From Bacillota bacterium (GTDB lineage Bacteria; Bacillota; Clostridia; Christensenellales; CAG-138): DNA of 64,000 nt. Below the pieces are notes generated by a model. That model was not told the DNA's origin, did not search any database, and was given only the letters and a program-made list of their open reading frames with translations. Shown piece after piece: positions 33,600 through 44,342 of this stretch; position 1 is the stretch's first letter; the number at the start of each line of letters is the position of its first letter. The stretch is from contig JAEXEN010000007.1 of NCBI GenBank assembly GCA_023400985.1, forward strand, positions 1 to 64,000, in the 5' to 3' direction. The translations under genes and the position numbers were made by a program.

Positions 33600-34544
33600 A
33601 TGAAAAAGAATTTGTTCGCGCTTATCTCGGCCCTTGTGATGCTGGTTTCCCTGTTCATTGGCTGTGCGGCGGCCCCGGCGGAAACGGTGCAAAAAGCGAA
33701 GCCCGAAGTGATTTCGGGTGAGGATAACGACGAATACGGCGGTGCCGACGCCTACGGCAGCGCGGGCGACCATGCCGCTTCCATCTACTATGGTAATCCG
33801 GATTTTTACAATGTGGAGTCCGGCGACCAATTGACCATTCTTTCCCATTTTAAAACGTTTCAGCAAACGACCGAATATTCCTGCGGCGCCGCCTCCGCGC
33901 TGATGGCGCTCCAACACTTTGGCATTGATAGCTATTCGGAGCTTGCGCTCTGCGAGCTCGGAAAAGTATCCGTGGATGAAGACGTCACCGGCGCGCAGCC
34001 GGGCAGCGCGGATAACTTTTATGAGTACGGCGCAAATGTTGGCAAGCTTGTGAGCCTTTTTGAGCAGATTGAAGGCGTTAAGGTGGTAGAAACAAACTAT
34101 CGCACGGATTATACCGATGCCGACCTGATTCAAGCGGGGCAGGGGTATACCGATAACGATGTGGGCAACCTTCCTGGGACCTTCGAATCGGTTTCTCTCT
34201 ATGCTTCAGAAAACGACCCGAATACAGAAGCTTGGATGGAAAATGCAAGCGACAGCTATTTTGTAAAATGGGTAACGGGGCATCTCAAAAATAACGAGCT
34301 TATCCTTGTGGAGTGGAGCGATTGGGATGGCCATTGGCAGGTCATCATCGGCTACGATACGCTCGGCACGCCGGGGATCGGAGATGATATCCTCATTTTT
34401 GCTGACCCGTACGACACAAGCGATCATTGGCAGGACGGCTATTATTACTATCCCGCGGAGCGATGGTTCTACATGTGGAACGACCGCAATGTAGCCGCGA
34501 AGCCTTTCCAGCTTCAGCCGTATGTTGTTGTTGCAGAGGGGTAA
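33600..34544 (+). CDS. Secreted lipoprotein with C39-like cysteine protease fold
   Basis: The 314-residue protein has a lipoprotein signal peptide (LFIGC, Cys22) and an acidic linker. Its papain-like C39-type domain is about 85-300. Likely catalytic residues are Cys95 (TTEYSCGAASALMAL), His245 (WDGHWQVIIGYD) and the Asp of DPYD. The Gln before Cys (FQQTTEYSC) fits the oxyanion position. C39-like domains cleave leader peptides or act in the envelope; the substrate is unknown. GAGGAG precedes the ATG but can be hidden in a hairpin. Monocistronic. Confidence 0.82.
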   Translation: MKKNLFALISALVMLVSLFIGCAAAPAETVQKAKPEVISGEDNDEYGGADAYGSAGDHAASIYYGNPDFYNVESGDQLTILSHFKTFQQTTEYSCGAASALMALQHFGIDSYSELALCELGKVSVDEDVTGAQPGSADNFYEYGANVGKLVSLFEQIEGVKVVETNYRTDYTDADLIQAGQGYTDNDVGNLPGTFESVSLYASENDPNTEAWMENASDSYFVKWVTGHLKNNELILVEWSDWDGHWQVIIGYDTLGTPGIGDDILIFADPYDTSDHWQDGYYYYPAERWFYMWNDRNVAAKPFQLQPYVVVAEG

Positions 34545-34563
34545 GTTAACCTGAGCACAAAGG

Positions 34564-34596
34564 GATCAGCGGGTTTCGGCAGAAATCCGCTGATTC
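34564..34596 (+). terminator. Hairpin after the C39-like gene
   Basis: GATCAGCGGGTTTC and GAAATCCGCTGATT pair with one mismatch around a GGCA loop, about 20 bases after the stop. The T run is weak (TTCATTG). Confidence 0.55.
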
Positions 34597-34607
34597 ATTG
34601 CGCTTAA

Positions 34608-34811
34608 GCACAAGCGGTCCTCGCTTACGCGTTTAGCAAACTTGGGCTCGACACCGTTTTCGCGACGATATACCACGATAACGCGCCGTCGGTACGCATG
34701 GCGGAGCGGCTTGGGATGTCGTTCGTAGAGCGAAGGATGGTAGGCCGGAGCGACGACTTTGTATACGCGATCGGTAAAGCGGACTACTCGCGCTGCGGAG
34801 ACGGACGGTAA
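34608..34811 (+). pseudogene. GNAT acetyltransferase fragment (C-terminal part)
   Basis: A frame open from the stop at 34605 encodes about 67 residues. It contains AYAFSKLGLDTVFATIY and NAPSVRMAERLGMSF, which are the acetyl-CoA-binding end of RimJ/RimL-type GNAT enzymes, and ends at TAA 34809-34811. The N-terminal half and any start codon are missing. A dead remnant is the simplest reading. Confidence 0.72.
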
Positions 34812-34940
34812 GCCGTTTGAGAAAAAATTCTTAAAATTTTACCCGCATATTTCGGGCGGCGGCGCGGGCAATCTTTATTAGAATTTTCCTCTCCCGATGC
34901 ATAGGATGGTAGAAGAATCTTTGCAGAGGGGTCGGACAGC

Positions 34941-35435
34941 TTGTACCGGAAATTTCCATACCAACGCAACACAAATAACCAAAGATGCCGTGAAAACCGA
35001 CGTAACGCAAATCCGGTCTCCAAGGATTATGGACCGAAGCCGTTTGCGGTGAATATAGAGGAGGCTGCACGAAAAAACAATTATTTCCGAACGGCTTTAT
35101 GGACCGGCCGCCATTTACAGCTTACCCTGATGAGCATAGACGTCGGAGGGGATATAGGACTGGAAATGCACCCGCACTTGGATCAATTCATTCGTATTGA
35201 AGATGGACAGGGAATCGTCCAAATGGGCGATGCAAAAGACAAGCTGGATTTTCAAGCCTGCGTTAGCGACGGCTATGCTTTTACGATCCCCGCTGGGAAA
35301 TGGCATAACCTGACCAATACGGGCAAAAAACCGATCAAGCTGTATTCCGTTTATGCGCCGCCCCAGCATCCGCATGGCACCGTTCACCAGACTCGAGCTA
35401 TTGCAGATGCCGCAGAACAACACAATACGCATTGA
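34941..35435 (+). CDS. Cupin domain protein
   Basis: The 164-residue protein has a single cupin fold. The metal ligands appear in EMHPHLDQFIRIEDG (His-x-His plus Glu) and in the second motif GKWHNLTNTG. It is close to a widespread Firmicute cupin family of unknown function, often stress-linked. TTG 34941 is taken as the start because GAGGGG lies ten bases upstream and the frame fits family length. Isolated gene. Confidence 0.82.
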   Translation: MYRKFPYQRNTNNQRCRENRRNANPVSKDYGPKPFAVNIEEAARKNNYFRTALWTGRHLQLTLMSIDVGGDIGLEMHPHLDQFIRIEDGQGIVQMGDAKDKLDFQACVSDGYAFTIPAGKWHNLTNTGKKPIKLYSVYAPPQHPHGTVHQTRAIADAAEQHNTH

Positions 35436-35486
35436 TTTATTGCAATAAGTTGCCGATGAAAGAGATCGAGCCATATTGATTACGGA

Positions 35487-35529
35487 AAAAAGCCCTCTGT
35501 GCAAATCAGTATCCAAGAGGGCTTTTCTT
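35487..35529. terminator. Bidirectional terminator between cupin and deacylase genes
   Basis: AAAAGCCCTCT and AGAGGGCTTTTC form a 10-bp stem with a loop of about 19 bases, with A and T runs outside. It serves two convergent genes. Confidence 0.75.
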
Positions 35530-35545
35530 TTATCAAATCTACCCC

Positions 35546-36424
35546 TTATCCCTTCCGTACCCTCGCATACGTCCCTACCCATAAATTCCCCTCAAACAGA
35601 TAACTCATAGGCAGCACGGCCATCACAAGTGCGTCTTCGGGCGCAGACACGGGCTCAGAATCGAGCGTGCCGAGCGTGTCGCCGCGCTTCACGCGGCTGC
35701 CCTTTTGCACCGTGGGCATCCAAAGCCCCGCGCGGGGCGCGTTTGCGTCGGTGAGCCCGTCGTAGAAGGCGGGCGGCACGCCGGTTACGGCGCCCTCCAG
35801 CATGCCGTAGGCGCGAAGCAGGTCGAGGAGAGCGGAGAAACAAAGGTCTGAATCGGTTTTGTTGATAACGCCGTCACTCGGGCCGGAGGGGAGCTCGATG
35901 ACGCAGGTGAGTTGACCGCGTTTGCGGCACGATTCCGTGAAAAGCTGGCCGGGAGTCCCTTCCGAGCGGATCGCGACGGGCATGGTGATGCGGGATATGA
36001 ACGCGGGGAGCTTTTCGAATTCATCGTACACCGAGAGGATGTAGGGCAGAAGATACTGCGAGCAGCAATGAAGGTCCACGACTACATCGGCGTCCTCGGT
36101 TTCCTCCCATGCCGCTTTTGCGACACGGTGCGTGATGCTAAGCGTTTGGTCCCCGGGAAAAACGCGGTTCAAATCGACCTTGTCAAAGGGAGAACGGCGG
36201 GAGAGGCAGCGCATGGCGGCGGGGTTTACGGTGGGCAAAACGCGTACCGTGCCTTTTACGGGCGGGTTCTTTTCGAGGTACTCCATCAATCGGCGCGCGG
36301 TGTAAACGCCCGTCACCTCGTCGCCGTGCACGCCTGCCGTAAAGGTGATCACAGGCTTGCCAGAACCGTATACATGTACTTCGAGCGCACTCGTTACGCC
36401 CGCTTCTTCGATATACTTCACCAT
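35546..36424 (-). CDS. Succinylglutamate desuccinylase/aspartoacylase family zinc enzyme
   Basis: The 292-residue M14-like protein has the zinc motif AGVHGDEVTG (His33, Glu36) and the third ligand in VVDLHCC. The catalytic Glu lies in VIELPSG. Family members remove acyl groups from amino acids such as N-acetyl-aspartate or N-succinyl-glutamate, or trim peptides. Start 36424 has GGAGG five bases upstream; the frame further up has no such site. Its proximity to genes for beta-aspartyl peptide breakdown suggests an aspartyl or arginine derivative as substrate, but that is inference. Confidence 0.82.
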   Translation of the reverse strand: MVKYIEEAGVTSALEVHVYGSGKPVITFTAGVHGDEVTGVYTARRLMEYLEKNPPVKGTVRVLPTVNPAAMRCLSRRSPFDKVDLNRVFPGDQTLSITHRVAKAAWEETEDADVVVDLHCCSQYLLPYILSVYDEFEKLPAFISRITMPVAIRSEGTPGQLFTESCRKRGQLTCVIELPSGPSDGVINKTDSDLCFSALLDLLRAYGMLEGAVTGVPPAFYDGLTDANAPRAGLWMPTVQKGSRVKRGDTLGTLDSEPVSAPEDALVMAVLPMSYLFEGNLWVGTYARVRKG

Positions 36425-36531
36425 AACTTCCTCCGTTGTGATGTGTAAGGTAGGGGGTTCAACTTCCCTTACCATATGCAGTCGTGTTAAAATAAAAGAA
36501 AAAATCCCCGCGGGAAGAAAAAGGAGCCCGT

Positions 36532-36936
36532 ATGGTGCTTTGCACGCTCAAAAAAACCATGCTGCACCTGATGATGTCGGTGCTTTTATGCCTTGCCGTC
36601 TGGACATTTTCGGGCGGCGGGGCCGTTTACGCGGGCTTTATGGCGGGGCTTCTCGGCGCGGCGTATTTGCTGGCCGCGTGGCTCATGTACCTGAAGAGCC
36701 GCGGCAAGGACCCGTTCGCTTTCCTGAAGCGGAATAAAACGCCGTCCGTGCCCTATTTCCACCGAAAGGAAAAAGGTGTTTCCTCCAAATTGCGTTTTTT
36801 TCATGAGCGCCACGAGTTGGAGGACGACGGCCTCGGTACGGACGGCTCCGACCCGAAGGAAAAATCGCAATGCGGCGCATTAGCGTTCTTGATCTGCGGC
36901 GTCGTGATGCTCGTTATGTCGCTGCTGCCGGTTTAA
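36532..36936 (+). CDS. Small membrane protein, unknown
   Basis: The 134-residue protein has two N-terminal membrane segments (about 10-32 and 33-55), a basic cytoplasmic loop and one C-terminal segment (about 112-132). I do not recognise the family. AAGGAG lies six bases before the ATG, so it is a real gene. It is transcribed divergently from the deacylase gene and convergently to the cyanophycinase operon. Confidence 0.65.
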   Translation: MVLCTLKKTMLHLMMSVLLCLAVWTFSGGGAVYAGFMAGLLGAAYLLAAWLMYLKSRGKDPFAFLKRNKTPSVPYFHRKEKGVSSKLRFFHERHELEDDGLGTDGSDPKEKSQCGALAFLICGVVMLVMSLLPV

Positions 36937-36967
36937 CGCGGCGGGATGGAATCATCCCCACCCTACC

Positions 36968-38167
36968 TCAATACCTTATTTCCGTTAAAGGAACCGTTTC
37001 CACATCGAGTTCCACGTCTGTAAATGAAAGACCGGTTTTTGCCTCGTAAGCCTTTATGCTTTCCCCGATGCAATACGTAAGCTGCACGGCGTAAGTAATA
37101 CCGCCGCAATCGTAAGCTGCAAGCCCTTTGCAGAAGGGCTTGTTTTTTTGCCTTTCAATGGGCAGGCAGCTTTCGCGCACGTACAGGAGGTTATCCCTTA
37201 AGAGCGCCAAAAAGGCGGGGGAGTCGGGCGTGAGGCCGCCCACCCAGTCCGGTGTGCGGTAGTGTGCCTCCTCCTGCCGCGCGTCTTTTAAAAGCCGCAG
37301 GGTTTTTAACGCTGCGTCGCAGCTGTCGCCCTCGTGCAGCGTGTGGAAGATCACGTCTTTATAGCTTCCCGCACCCGTTTTTTCGGCGTTACGGCAGTCC
37401 ACTATATAAACGCCCGCCGCGCCAAGCACGGTGATCTCTCCGTTATCGAATACGAGCGCGGTGTCCTCCGAAATGCCGAAGCCGATGCGCGCATTTTCAC
37501 CGTTTCTCAAACATGCTTCGATGAGCCTTAAAAGCCTCGGGCGTTTGTTGAAGTGCTGGTCCACCACGCCGTAAGGGAAGAAGCCGAGACCTTGTGTGAG
37601 AAGCAACGGTTCCATAGAGTCGTCGTCATTCTCGTCTGCAAGCGCATCGTAGGTATCATAGCCGAAAACCGCGTCGCGGCTTATCACGCCGCGCGCGTTG
37701 CCGAAGCCGATCATCGCGCGGCTCATGATGGCCGCGCCCGCGCTTGTGCCGCCTATCGCGCCGCCGTTTTGGTAAACTTCGTGGATCAGCTTGAGCGCGC
37801 GCGTAAAACTGCCGTCCTTGTTTAAAAAGCACCCTGCGGTATAATACTGGTCGCCGCCCGTGAACCATACGCCCGTAACGCCCTCAAAGAGCGGAAAAAG
37901 CGCGGGTTCGTCTCCCGTGAGAGCGTTATAGCCGCGTTCATCTACGAATTCGTTGCCGTAAAGCGGTATTAAAATGACCTCCTTAGCCCCAAGGCGGATA
38001 AGGTCCTTTTGATATTTGCGGAAGGTATCGTCCGGTTCGTCGCCCGAGGCGGATACCACCATGGCGATCTTGGCGTTTTTTCCGCCCGCTGCCTCAACAA
38101 ATGCGGAAAAGATGCGCTCATAATGCGCATCCATACCTCCGCCCACGATAAAAAGCTTGCCTGCCAT
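36968..38167 (-). CDS. cphB: Cyanophycinase
   Basis: Cyanophycinase is a serine exopeptidase that cuts cyanophycin into beta-Asp-Arg dipeptides. The 399-residue protein has nucleophile Ser142 in GGTSAGAA, GGDQ at 104-107 and the cyanophycin-specific signature DQHF (203-206). Arginines at +4, +6 and +9 after its His match the CphB substrate pocket as I recall it. A C-terminal extension of about 130 residues is unfamiliar. No signal peptide, so it acts in the cytoplasm. It starts 13 bases after the transporter ATPase and closes the opp operon. GAGGGG precedes ATG 38167. Confidence 0.9.
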   Translation of the reverse strand: MAGKLFIVGGGMDAHYERIFSAFVEAAGGKNAKIAMVVSASGDEPDDTFRKYQKDLIRLGAKEVILIPLYGNEFVDERGYNALTGDEPALFPLFEGVTGVWFTGGDQYYTAGCFLNKDGSFTRALKLIHEVYQNGGAIGGTSAGAAIMSRAMIGFGNARGVISRDAVFGYDTYDALADENDDDSMEPLLLTQGLGFFPYGVVDQHFNKRPRLLRLIEACLRNGENARIGFGISEDTALVFDNGEITVLGAAGVYIVDCRNAEKTGAGSYKDVIFHTLHEGDSCDAALKTLRLLKDARQEEAHYRTPDWVGGLTPDSPAFLALLRDNLLYVRESCLPIERQKNKPFCKGLAAYDCGGITYAVQLTYCIGESIKAYEAKTGLSFTDVELDVETVPLTEIRY

Positions 38168-38180
38168 ATTTCTACACCCC

Positions 38181-40151
<1,971 letters not shown>

Positions 40152-40174
40152 GCTTTTCTTACCTTAAACGTGCC

Positions 40175-41116
40175 TTAAACGTGATTGCGCGGGTCGGACG
40201 CGTCGGCAAAGCGGTTGCCGATGATGTAAAACGATATCGTGATGATGCAAAGGATCGCCGTCGGGAACAGCATCTGGAACGGATACACCAAAAACGCGCT
40301 CCGGCTCTGGTTGACAAGGTTGCCCAATGTGACCATCTCCGCCGGTATGCCGATGCCGATGAAGCTCAAAAATACCTCGGAGCCGATGGAATAGGGTATG
40401 GTGAGCGCCGCGTCCATGATGATGAGGCTCATGATGTGCGGCACGATGTTGCGGCTCACGATGCGGCGCATGGGCGTCATGAGGCAGCGTGAGGCCGCGT
40501 TGTAATCCGCCTCGCGAAGCGCCAAAATACGGTTTCTGAACCAGCGCGCCTCGCTGATCCATCCGCTTGAAACGAGCGCGATCACCACCGTCCAAAACCC
40601 CGGGCGGATGATGTACGCGATAAGAACGAGGTAGATGGTGGAGGGGATGTTGGTGATGGTGTTGTAGATGCCGAACATGAGCGTATCGAGCTTACGGTTA
40701 TAGCCCCATACGGCGCCCACGATCACGCCGATGCCCACCTCAAATACGGCCACGAGCGCCGCAAGAAGAAGCGACGTGCGCGTGCCGTGCCATACGCGCG
40801 CCCATATATCCTGCCCCACGCCGTCAGTGCCGAAAATGTGCTCGGCGCTCGGCGGGTTGTTCCATGTGGAATAATTCGTCTGTACCGCGTACGGGTCTAC
40901 CTTGGAAAATGACGTATAGAGCACCGTAAACGATATGAGTATTACAACCACCGCCACCATGGCGATGGTGAGCTTGCTTTTGAAGAACGTGCGGATGGTG
41001 GAGCGCCAGTAGGAGTAGTTGGAATATCCCGTCTCTTCAACGGCCGCCTCGTTGAATTCCGCCCGCGTGAAAAGATCATCCGTCAGGGCGATCCCCTGAT
41101 AAGCCTGCTGTTCCAT
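40175..41116 (-). CDS. Peptide ABC transporter permease (OppC/DppC type)
   Basis: The 313-residue permease has an N-terminal cytoplasmic tail, the OppC N-terminal membrane segment (about 49-70) and five further segments. The coupling loop reads EADYNAASRCLMTPMRRIVSRNI. AAGGAGG precedes its ATG. It ends 23 bases before the fused ATPase. Together with the OppB-type gene it forms the channel. Confidence 0.93.
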   Translation of the reverse strand: MEQQAYQGIALTDDLFTRAEFNEAAVEETGYSNYSYWRSTIRTFFKSKLTIAMVAVVVILISFTVLYTSFSKVDPYAVQTNYSTWNNPPSAEHIFGTDGVGQDIWARVWHGTRTSLLLAALVAVFEVGIGVIVGAVWGYNRKLDTLMFGIYNTITNIPSTIYLVLIAYIIRPGFWTVVIALVSSGWISEARWFRNRILALREADYNAASRCLMTPMRRIVSRNIVPHIMSLIIMDAALTIPYSIGSEVFLSFIGIGIPAEMVTLGNLVNQSRSAFLVYPFQMLFPTAILCIITISFYIIGNRFADASDPRNHV

Positions 41117-41131
41117 GTTACCTCCTTCCTC

Positions 41132-42073
41132 CTATTCCGTTTCGCCCGTAAGCTTGATACGCGGATCGACGAAGGAAACGAAGATATCGCCTAAAAACAC
41201 GCCGAACACGGAAAGCGTTGAAAAAAGCAGCACCAGAACTTGCACCAGAGGGTTGTCGAGCTCCTTGATGGATTTAATGAGAAGTCCGCCCATGCCGGGC
41301 ACGGAGTACAGGCTTTCAGTGATGAGGGAGCCCGAGAGTAAAAGGAGTATATCCGAAGGCAAGTTGATGGCGATGGGCACGATGGCGTTGCGGAACACAT
41401 GGCGTGTGAGGATGTAGTTTTGCGAAAGCCCTTTTACGCGCGCAAATTTGATATAATCCTTGTTTTCTTCATCCACCACGTAGCGCCTGAGCCATATCGC
41501 GTAGCCCGCTATGCTTCCTAAAGAGAGCGATATGGTGGGCAGTATCCACGATTCGGGCCTTTCCATATAGAACAGCATCGGCAAATTGAACAGCTTTGAG
41601 AGGCCGACCTGCACAAAAAACAAAATGATGATGGAGGGTATGGAGCGTATGGCGACCACGTAAGCCGTGCCGAGGTTATCGACAAGCCCGCCCTTGCTCT
41701 TGGCCATGGCAAGCCCGAGCGGCAACCCGAGGCCGGCGCTCAAAATAAGGCTGAACACGTTAAGAAGGACCGAATATTTGATCTTGTCGCCTAAAATTTC
41801 GGAAATGGGCGTCTGCGGATACACGGTGATGGAGGTGCCAAGCTCGCCTTTAAAGAGGTCCAAAAAGAAATTTTTCATCTGCACGAGCATGGGGTCAAGC
41901 ACGCCTATCTTCCTTAGATACGCGTTTTTGGCAGCCTCGCTGAGCTCGCGGTATTCTTCCTTGGAGAAATAACCGGAAATGGGCATGAAGCGGAGCAGCG
42001 CGAACACCACGATCACGATGAGCAGGATCGTGATGAACGCCTGCAGGAGTTTGGAAAGATAATAGCGTCCCAT
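41132..42073 (-). CDS. Peptide ABC transporter permease (OppB/DppB type)
   Basis: The 313-residue protein starts MGRYYLSKLLQAF, the usual OppB beginning with a first membrane helix. It has five more segments and the coupling loop DYIKFARVKGLSQNYILTRH. Start 42073 has GAAGGGG about ten bases upstream; an earlier ATG at 42091 lacks a site. It ends 15 bases before the OppC-type gene. Confidence 0.93.
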   Translation of the reverse strand: MGRYYLSKLLQAFITILLIVIVVFALLRFMPISGYFSKEEYRELSEAAKNAYLRKIGVLDPMLVQMKNFFLDLFKGELGTSITVYPQTPISEILGDKIKYSVLLNVFSLILSAGLGLPLGLAMAKSKGGLVDNLGTAYVVAIRSIPSIIILFFVQVGLSKLFNLPMLFYMERPESWILPTISLSLGSIAGYAIWLRRYVVDEENKDYIKFARVKGLSQNYILTRHVFRNAIVPIAINLPSDILLLLSGSLITESLYSVPGMGGLLIKSIKELDNPLVQVLVLLFSTLSVFGVFLGDIFVSFVDPRIKLTGETE

Positions 42074-42112
42074 GAAAAAGCGCCCCTTCATATGGATAGG
42101 AGTTTGTATGTA

Positions 42113-42150
42113 TCCCTTAGCGCCGCCTAAAAAAAGGCGGCGCTAAGGGA
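42113..42150 (-). terminator. Perfect 15-bp hairpin between the binding-protein and permease genes
   Basis: TCCCTTAGCGCCGCC and GGCGGCGCTAAGGGA pair perfectly around an 8-base loop. It follows the binding-protein gene by 20 bases and lies within the operon. It probably stabilises the upstream mRNA or partly terminates, giving more binding protein than permease. Confidence 0.75.
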
Positions 42151-42170
42151 AGGGGAGGGGATTGGCTGCT

Positions 42171-44126
42171 TTATTTGCCGAGCGCCGCGATCTGGGCCTG
42201 ATACTGCGCGGTAAGCTCTTCATGCTGCGCTTTGGTGACAGGGGTCTCCTGAATGACCGCGCCCTTATATTTATACTTGCCCATGCCGAGTGCGCCGCCC
42301 GGGGTGGTGTAGGGCACGATACGGGTCATCCGGTAAGCGCCGCCGCCCGACATGTAGGGGATGTACATAGCGTTGTCGAGCATCCACGCTTCGGCTGCGG
42401 CGAACGCGGCGTAGCGCGCGTTGATATCGGTGATCTTCATGGCCGCGTCGGCAAGCGCGTCGTATTCGGGCACGTTGTACATGCTGTCGTTGAGGCTGCC
42501 GTCGGTTTTGATGCGCATGAGATTGGCCGAGGGGTCCGCGTAGCGGAACCCGTAGGAATCGTCCACAAGGTCCCAGTTGGCGAGCGCCCATACGTCGTCG
42601 CTGAAGCTGTTGTTGGAGTATCCTAGTATGACGTTGATGTTTTCCGCACCGAAGGCGTCTTCAAGCATCTGCTTGACGAGCACGGACTTCTTCATTTCGT
42701 TCTCGGAGCTGCCGGAAGCATATACGATATCGAGCGGCATCTTGCCGTCCGTATCCCATTGGGTGATGGGCAGCATGTCGACCGTTTTGGCAGTTGCGCC
42801 CTTGATGGTGCCGTCCGCGTTCACGAGCTCGGCGACCGCGGCGTCAAAGTATTCTTTGGCCTTTGTTACGTTAAAGGGGTTCACGTTCTTATAGGCGGCA
42901 AGCTCGGAATAATCGGTATAATCCTTACCGTTGCCGTCGAACATCACGCCCTCGGGGAGGAGGGTATTACGGGTGAAGAACGCGGGGTCGGTCGGCTCCC
43001 AAATGGCCGAGAGGGTAACGGAGTCGATCGCATAGAAGAGCGCCTTGCGGAAGTTCAGGCTGTTCACGAACGACTTGAACTCGCTGTTTCGGCTCTCAAA
43101 ATTGAAGACGTACCAGAAAGTGGTTGCGGTCTTTTCGGAGAGGTACACATAGTCTTCCCATTCCGTGCCGCGCACGCTGTTCATTTCCTCACTCGAAAGG
43201 GAAACCTCAGCAAGATCGCCGCGCTTGAACATTTCGACCGTGGAGATGGAGTCGGAAATGCCCTCGAAGCTGAGCGTGTTGATGGTGATATGCTCAGAAT
43301 CCCAGTAGTTGGGGTTCTTGGAGAGGACGATTAGCTTATCCCTGTCCCATGTGGAAATGTAGTAGCCGCCGCAGTAGAGCAAAAACTCCATGCCCGTTCC
43401 GAAACGTTCACCGACCTCATTGAGGAATGCCTGCTCTACGGGGAGGAAAACCTCGGTCATGAGGTATGCGGTGAAGTACGGCACGGGGCCTGTTAGGGTG
43501 TATTCCACGGTGTACTCATCGAGCGCCTTCACGCCGACGGTGGAATCAAATGTGGCGAGCACATCCTCGCGGGTACGGGAGGTGTCGGTCCCCTCATCCA
43601 CGTCGATGAGCGCATAATAATAATCGGAAAAGCCCGCGATCATATCCTCTATGGTATCGGCGTTGTAGGCGGCGTTGTATGGGTCCGCCACATAGCGCAT
43701 GCCGTCCACAAAGTCCTGCGCGGTGATCTCAAACTCGGTTTTCGCGCCGGTATGATCGGTCCAGTGGAGGCCTTGACGGAGGTGAAACGTCCACACGGAT
43801 GCGTCGTCGTTATGCTCGAAGCTTTCCGCCAGAGCGCCCACGTACCGGCCGTAGGTATCCGTTTCCACAAGCCCTTCGATGATGTTCGCTATGTAGGTAT
43901 AATAGGTTGTACCCTCGATGGTATAGGGGTTGAGGGAGCTGATCGCCTCGGAGAACGAGGACTTATATACGTCGAGATAGTTCACGCCGGGCACGACTGG
44001 ATTGTTCAGATCCGGCGTCTTAGAATCGCCGCCCGTGCCGCCTTGCGAGGGCGGGTCCGAGGCGCATCCGGCCACGAGCGAAGCCGATACTGCGACCGCC
44101 ATGAAAAGTGCAACCAATTTCTTCAT
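42171..44126 (-). CDS. Peptide ABC transporter substrate-binding lipoprotein
   Basis: The 651-residue SBP_bac_5 (cluster C) protein has a lipoprotein signal peptide (SLVAGC, Cys22) and a Gly/Ser/Thr linker. The OppA/DppA fold follows (YTYIANIIEGLVE, SVWTFHLRQGLHW, NFRKALFYAID). It is larger than DppA, like oligopeptide binders. GAGGAG precedes ATG 44126. It leads the operon with two permeases, the fused ATPase and cyanophycinase. The context suggests beta-aspartyl peptides as ligand; the sequence alone does not prove it. Confidence 0.9.
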   Translation of the reverse strand: MKKLVALFMAVAVSASLVAGCASDPPSQGGTGGDSKTPDLNNPVVPGVNYLDVYKSSFSEAISSLNPYTIEGTTYYTYIANIIEGLVETDTYGRYVGALAESFEHNDDASVWTFHLRQGLHWTDHTGAKTEFEITAQDFVDGMRYVADPYNAAYNADTIEDMIAGFSDYYYALIDVDEGTDTSRTREDVLATFDSTVGVKALDEYTVEYTLTGPVPYFTAYLMTEVFLPVEQAFLNEVGERFGTGMEFLLYCGGYYISTWDRDKLIVLSKNPNYWDSEHITINTLSFEGISDSISTVEMFKRGDLAEVSLSSEEMNSVRGTEWEDYVYLSEKTATTFWYVFNFESRNSEFKSFVNSLNFRKALFYAIDSVTLSAIWEPTDPAFFTRNTLLPEGVMFDGNGKDYTDYSELAAYKNVNPFNVTKAKEYFDAAVAELVNADGTIKGATAKTVDMLPITQWDTDGKMPLDIVYASGSSENEMKKSVLVKQMLEDAFGAENINVILGYSNNSFSDDVWALANWDLVDDSYGFRYADPSANLMRIKTDGSLNDSMYNVPEYDALADAAMKITDINARYAAFAAAEAWMLDNAMYIPYMSGGGAYRMTRIVPYTTPGGALGMGKYKYKGAVIQETPVTKAQHEELTAQYQAQIAALGK

Positions 44127-44219
44127 TGTTTTTCTCCTCTTTGCCGTAAATTCCATGTTGAGAAACGGGAAGGGGGTACGATTTGTTAGCATCATGCTAC
44201 CATAGTTCTTTTTGCGTGT

Positions 44220-44234
44220 AAAGCGAAAACTAAC
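44220..44234. promoter_or_regulatory. Putative operator, copy 1
   Basis: AAAGCGAAAACTAAC shares AAAGCGAANACTAA with a copy at 44304-44319, in the divergent gap between the transport operon and the RpiR-type regulator gene. The copies are 84 bases apart, about eight helical turns. Confidence 0.45.
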
Positions 44235-44303
44235 ATTTTAGTAATAATATTTGCTTGGATTTTAAAAAATTGACTTGAAATTTGAAAGCGTATGCTGTAA
44301 AAT

Positions 44304-44319
44304 AAAGCGAACACTAAAC
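44304..44319. promoter_or_regulatory. Putative operator, copy 2
   Basis: AAAGCGAACACTAAAC is the second copy of the direct repeat, 24 bases before the regulator start codon. A TTGACT at 44270-44275 may be the -35 of the rightward promoter; the -10 is not clear. Confidence 0.45.
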
Positions 44320-44342
44320 TTTTTCTTTCGATCGGTGGTTGT

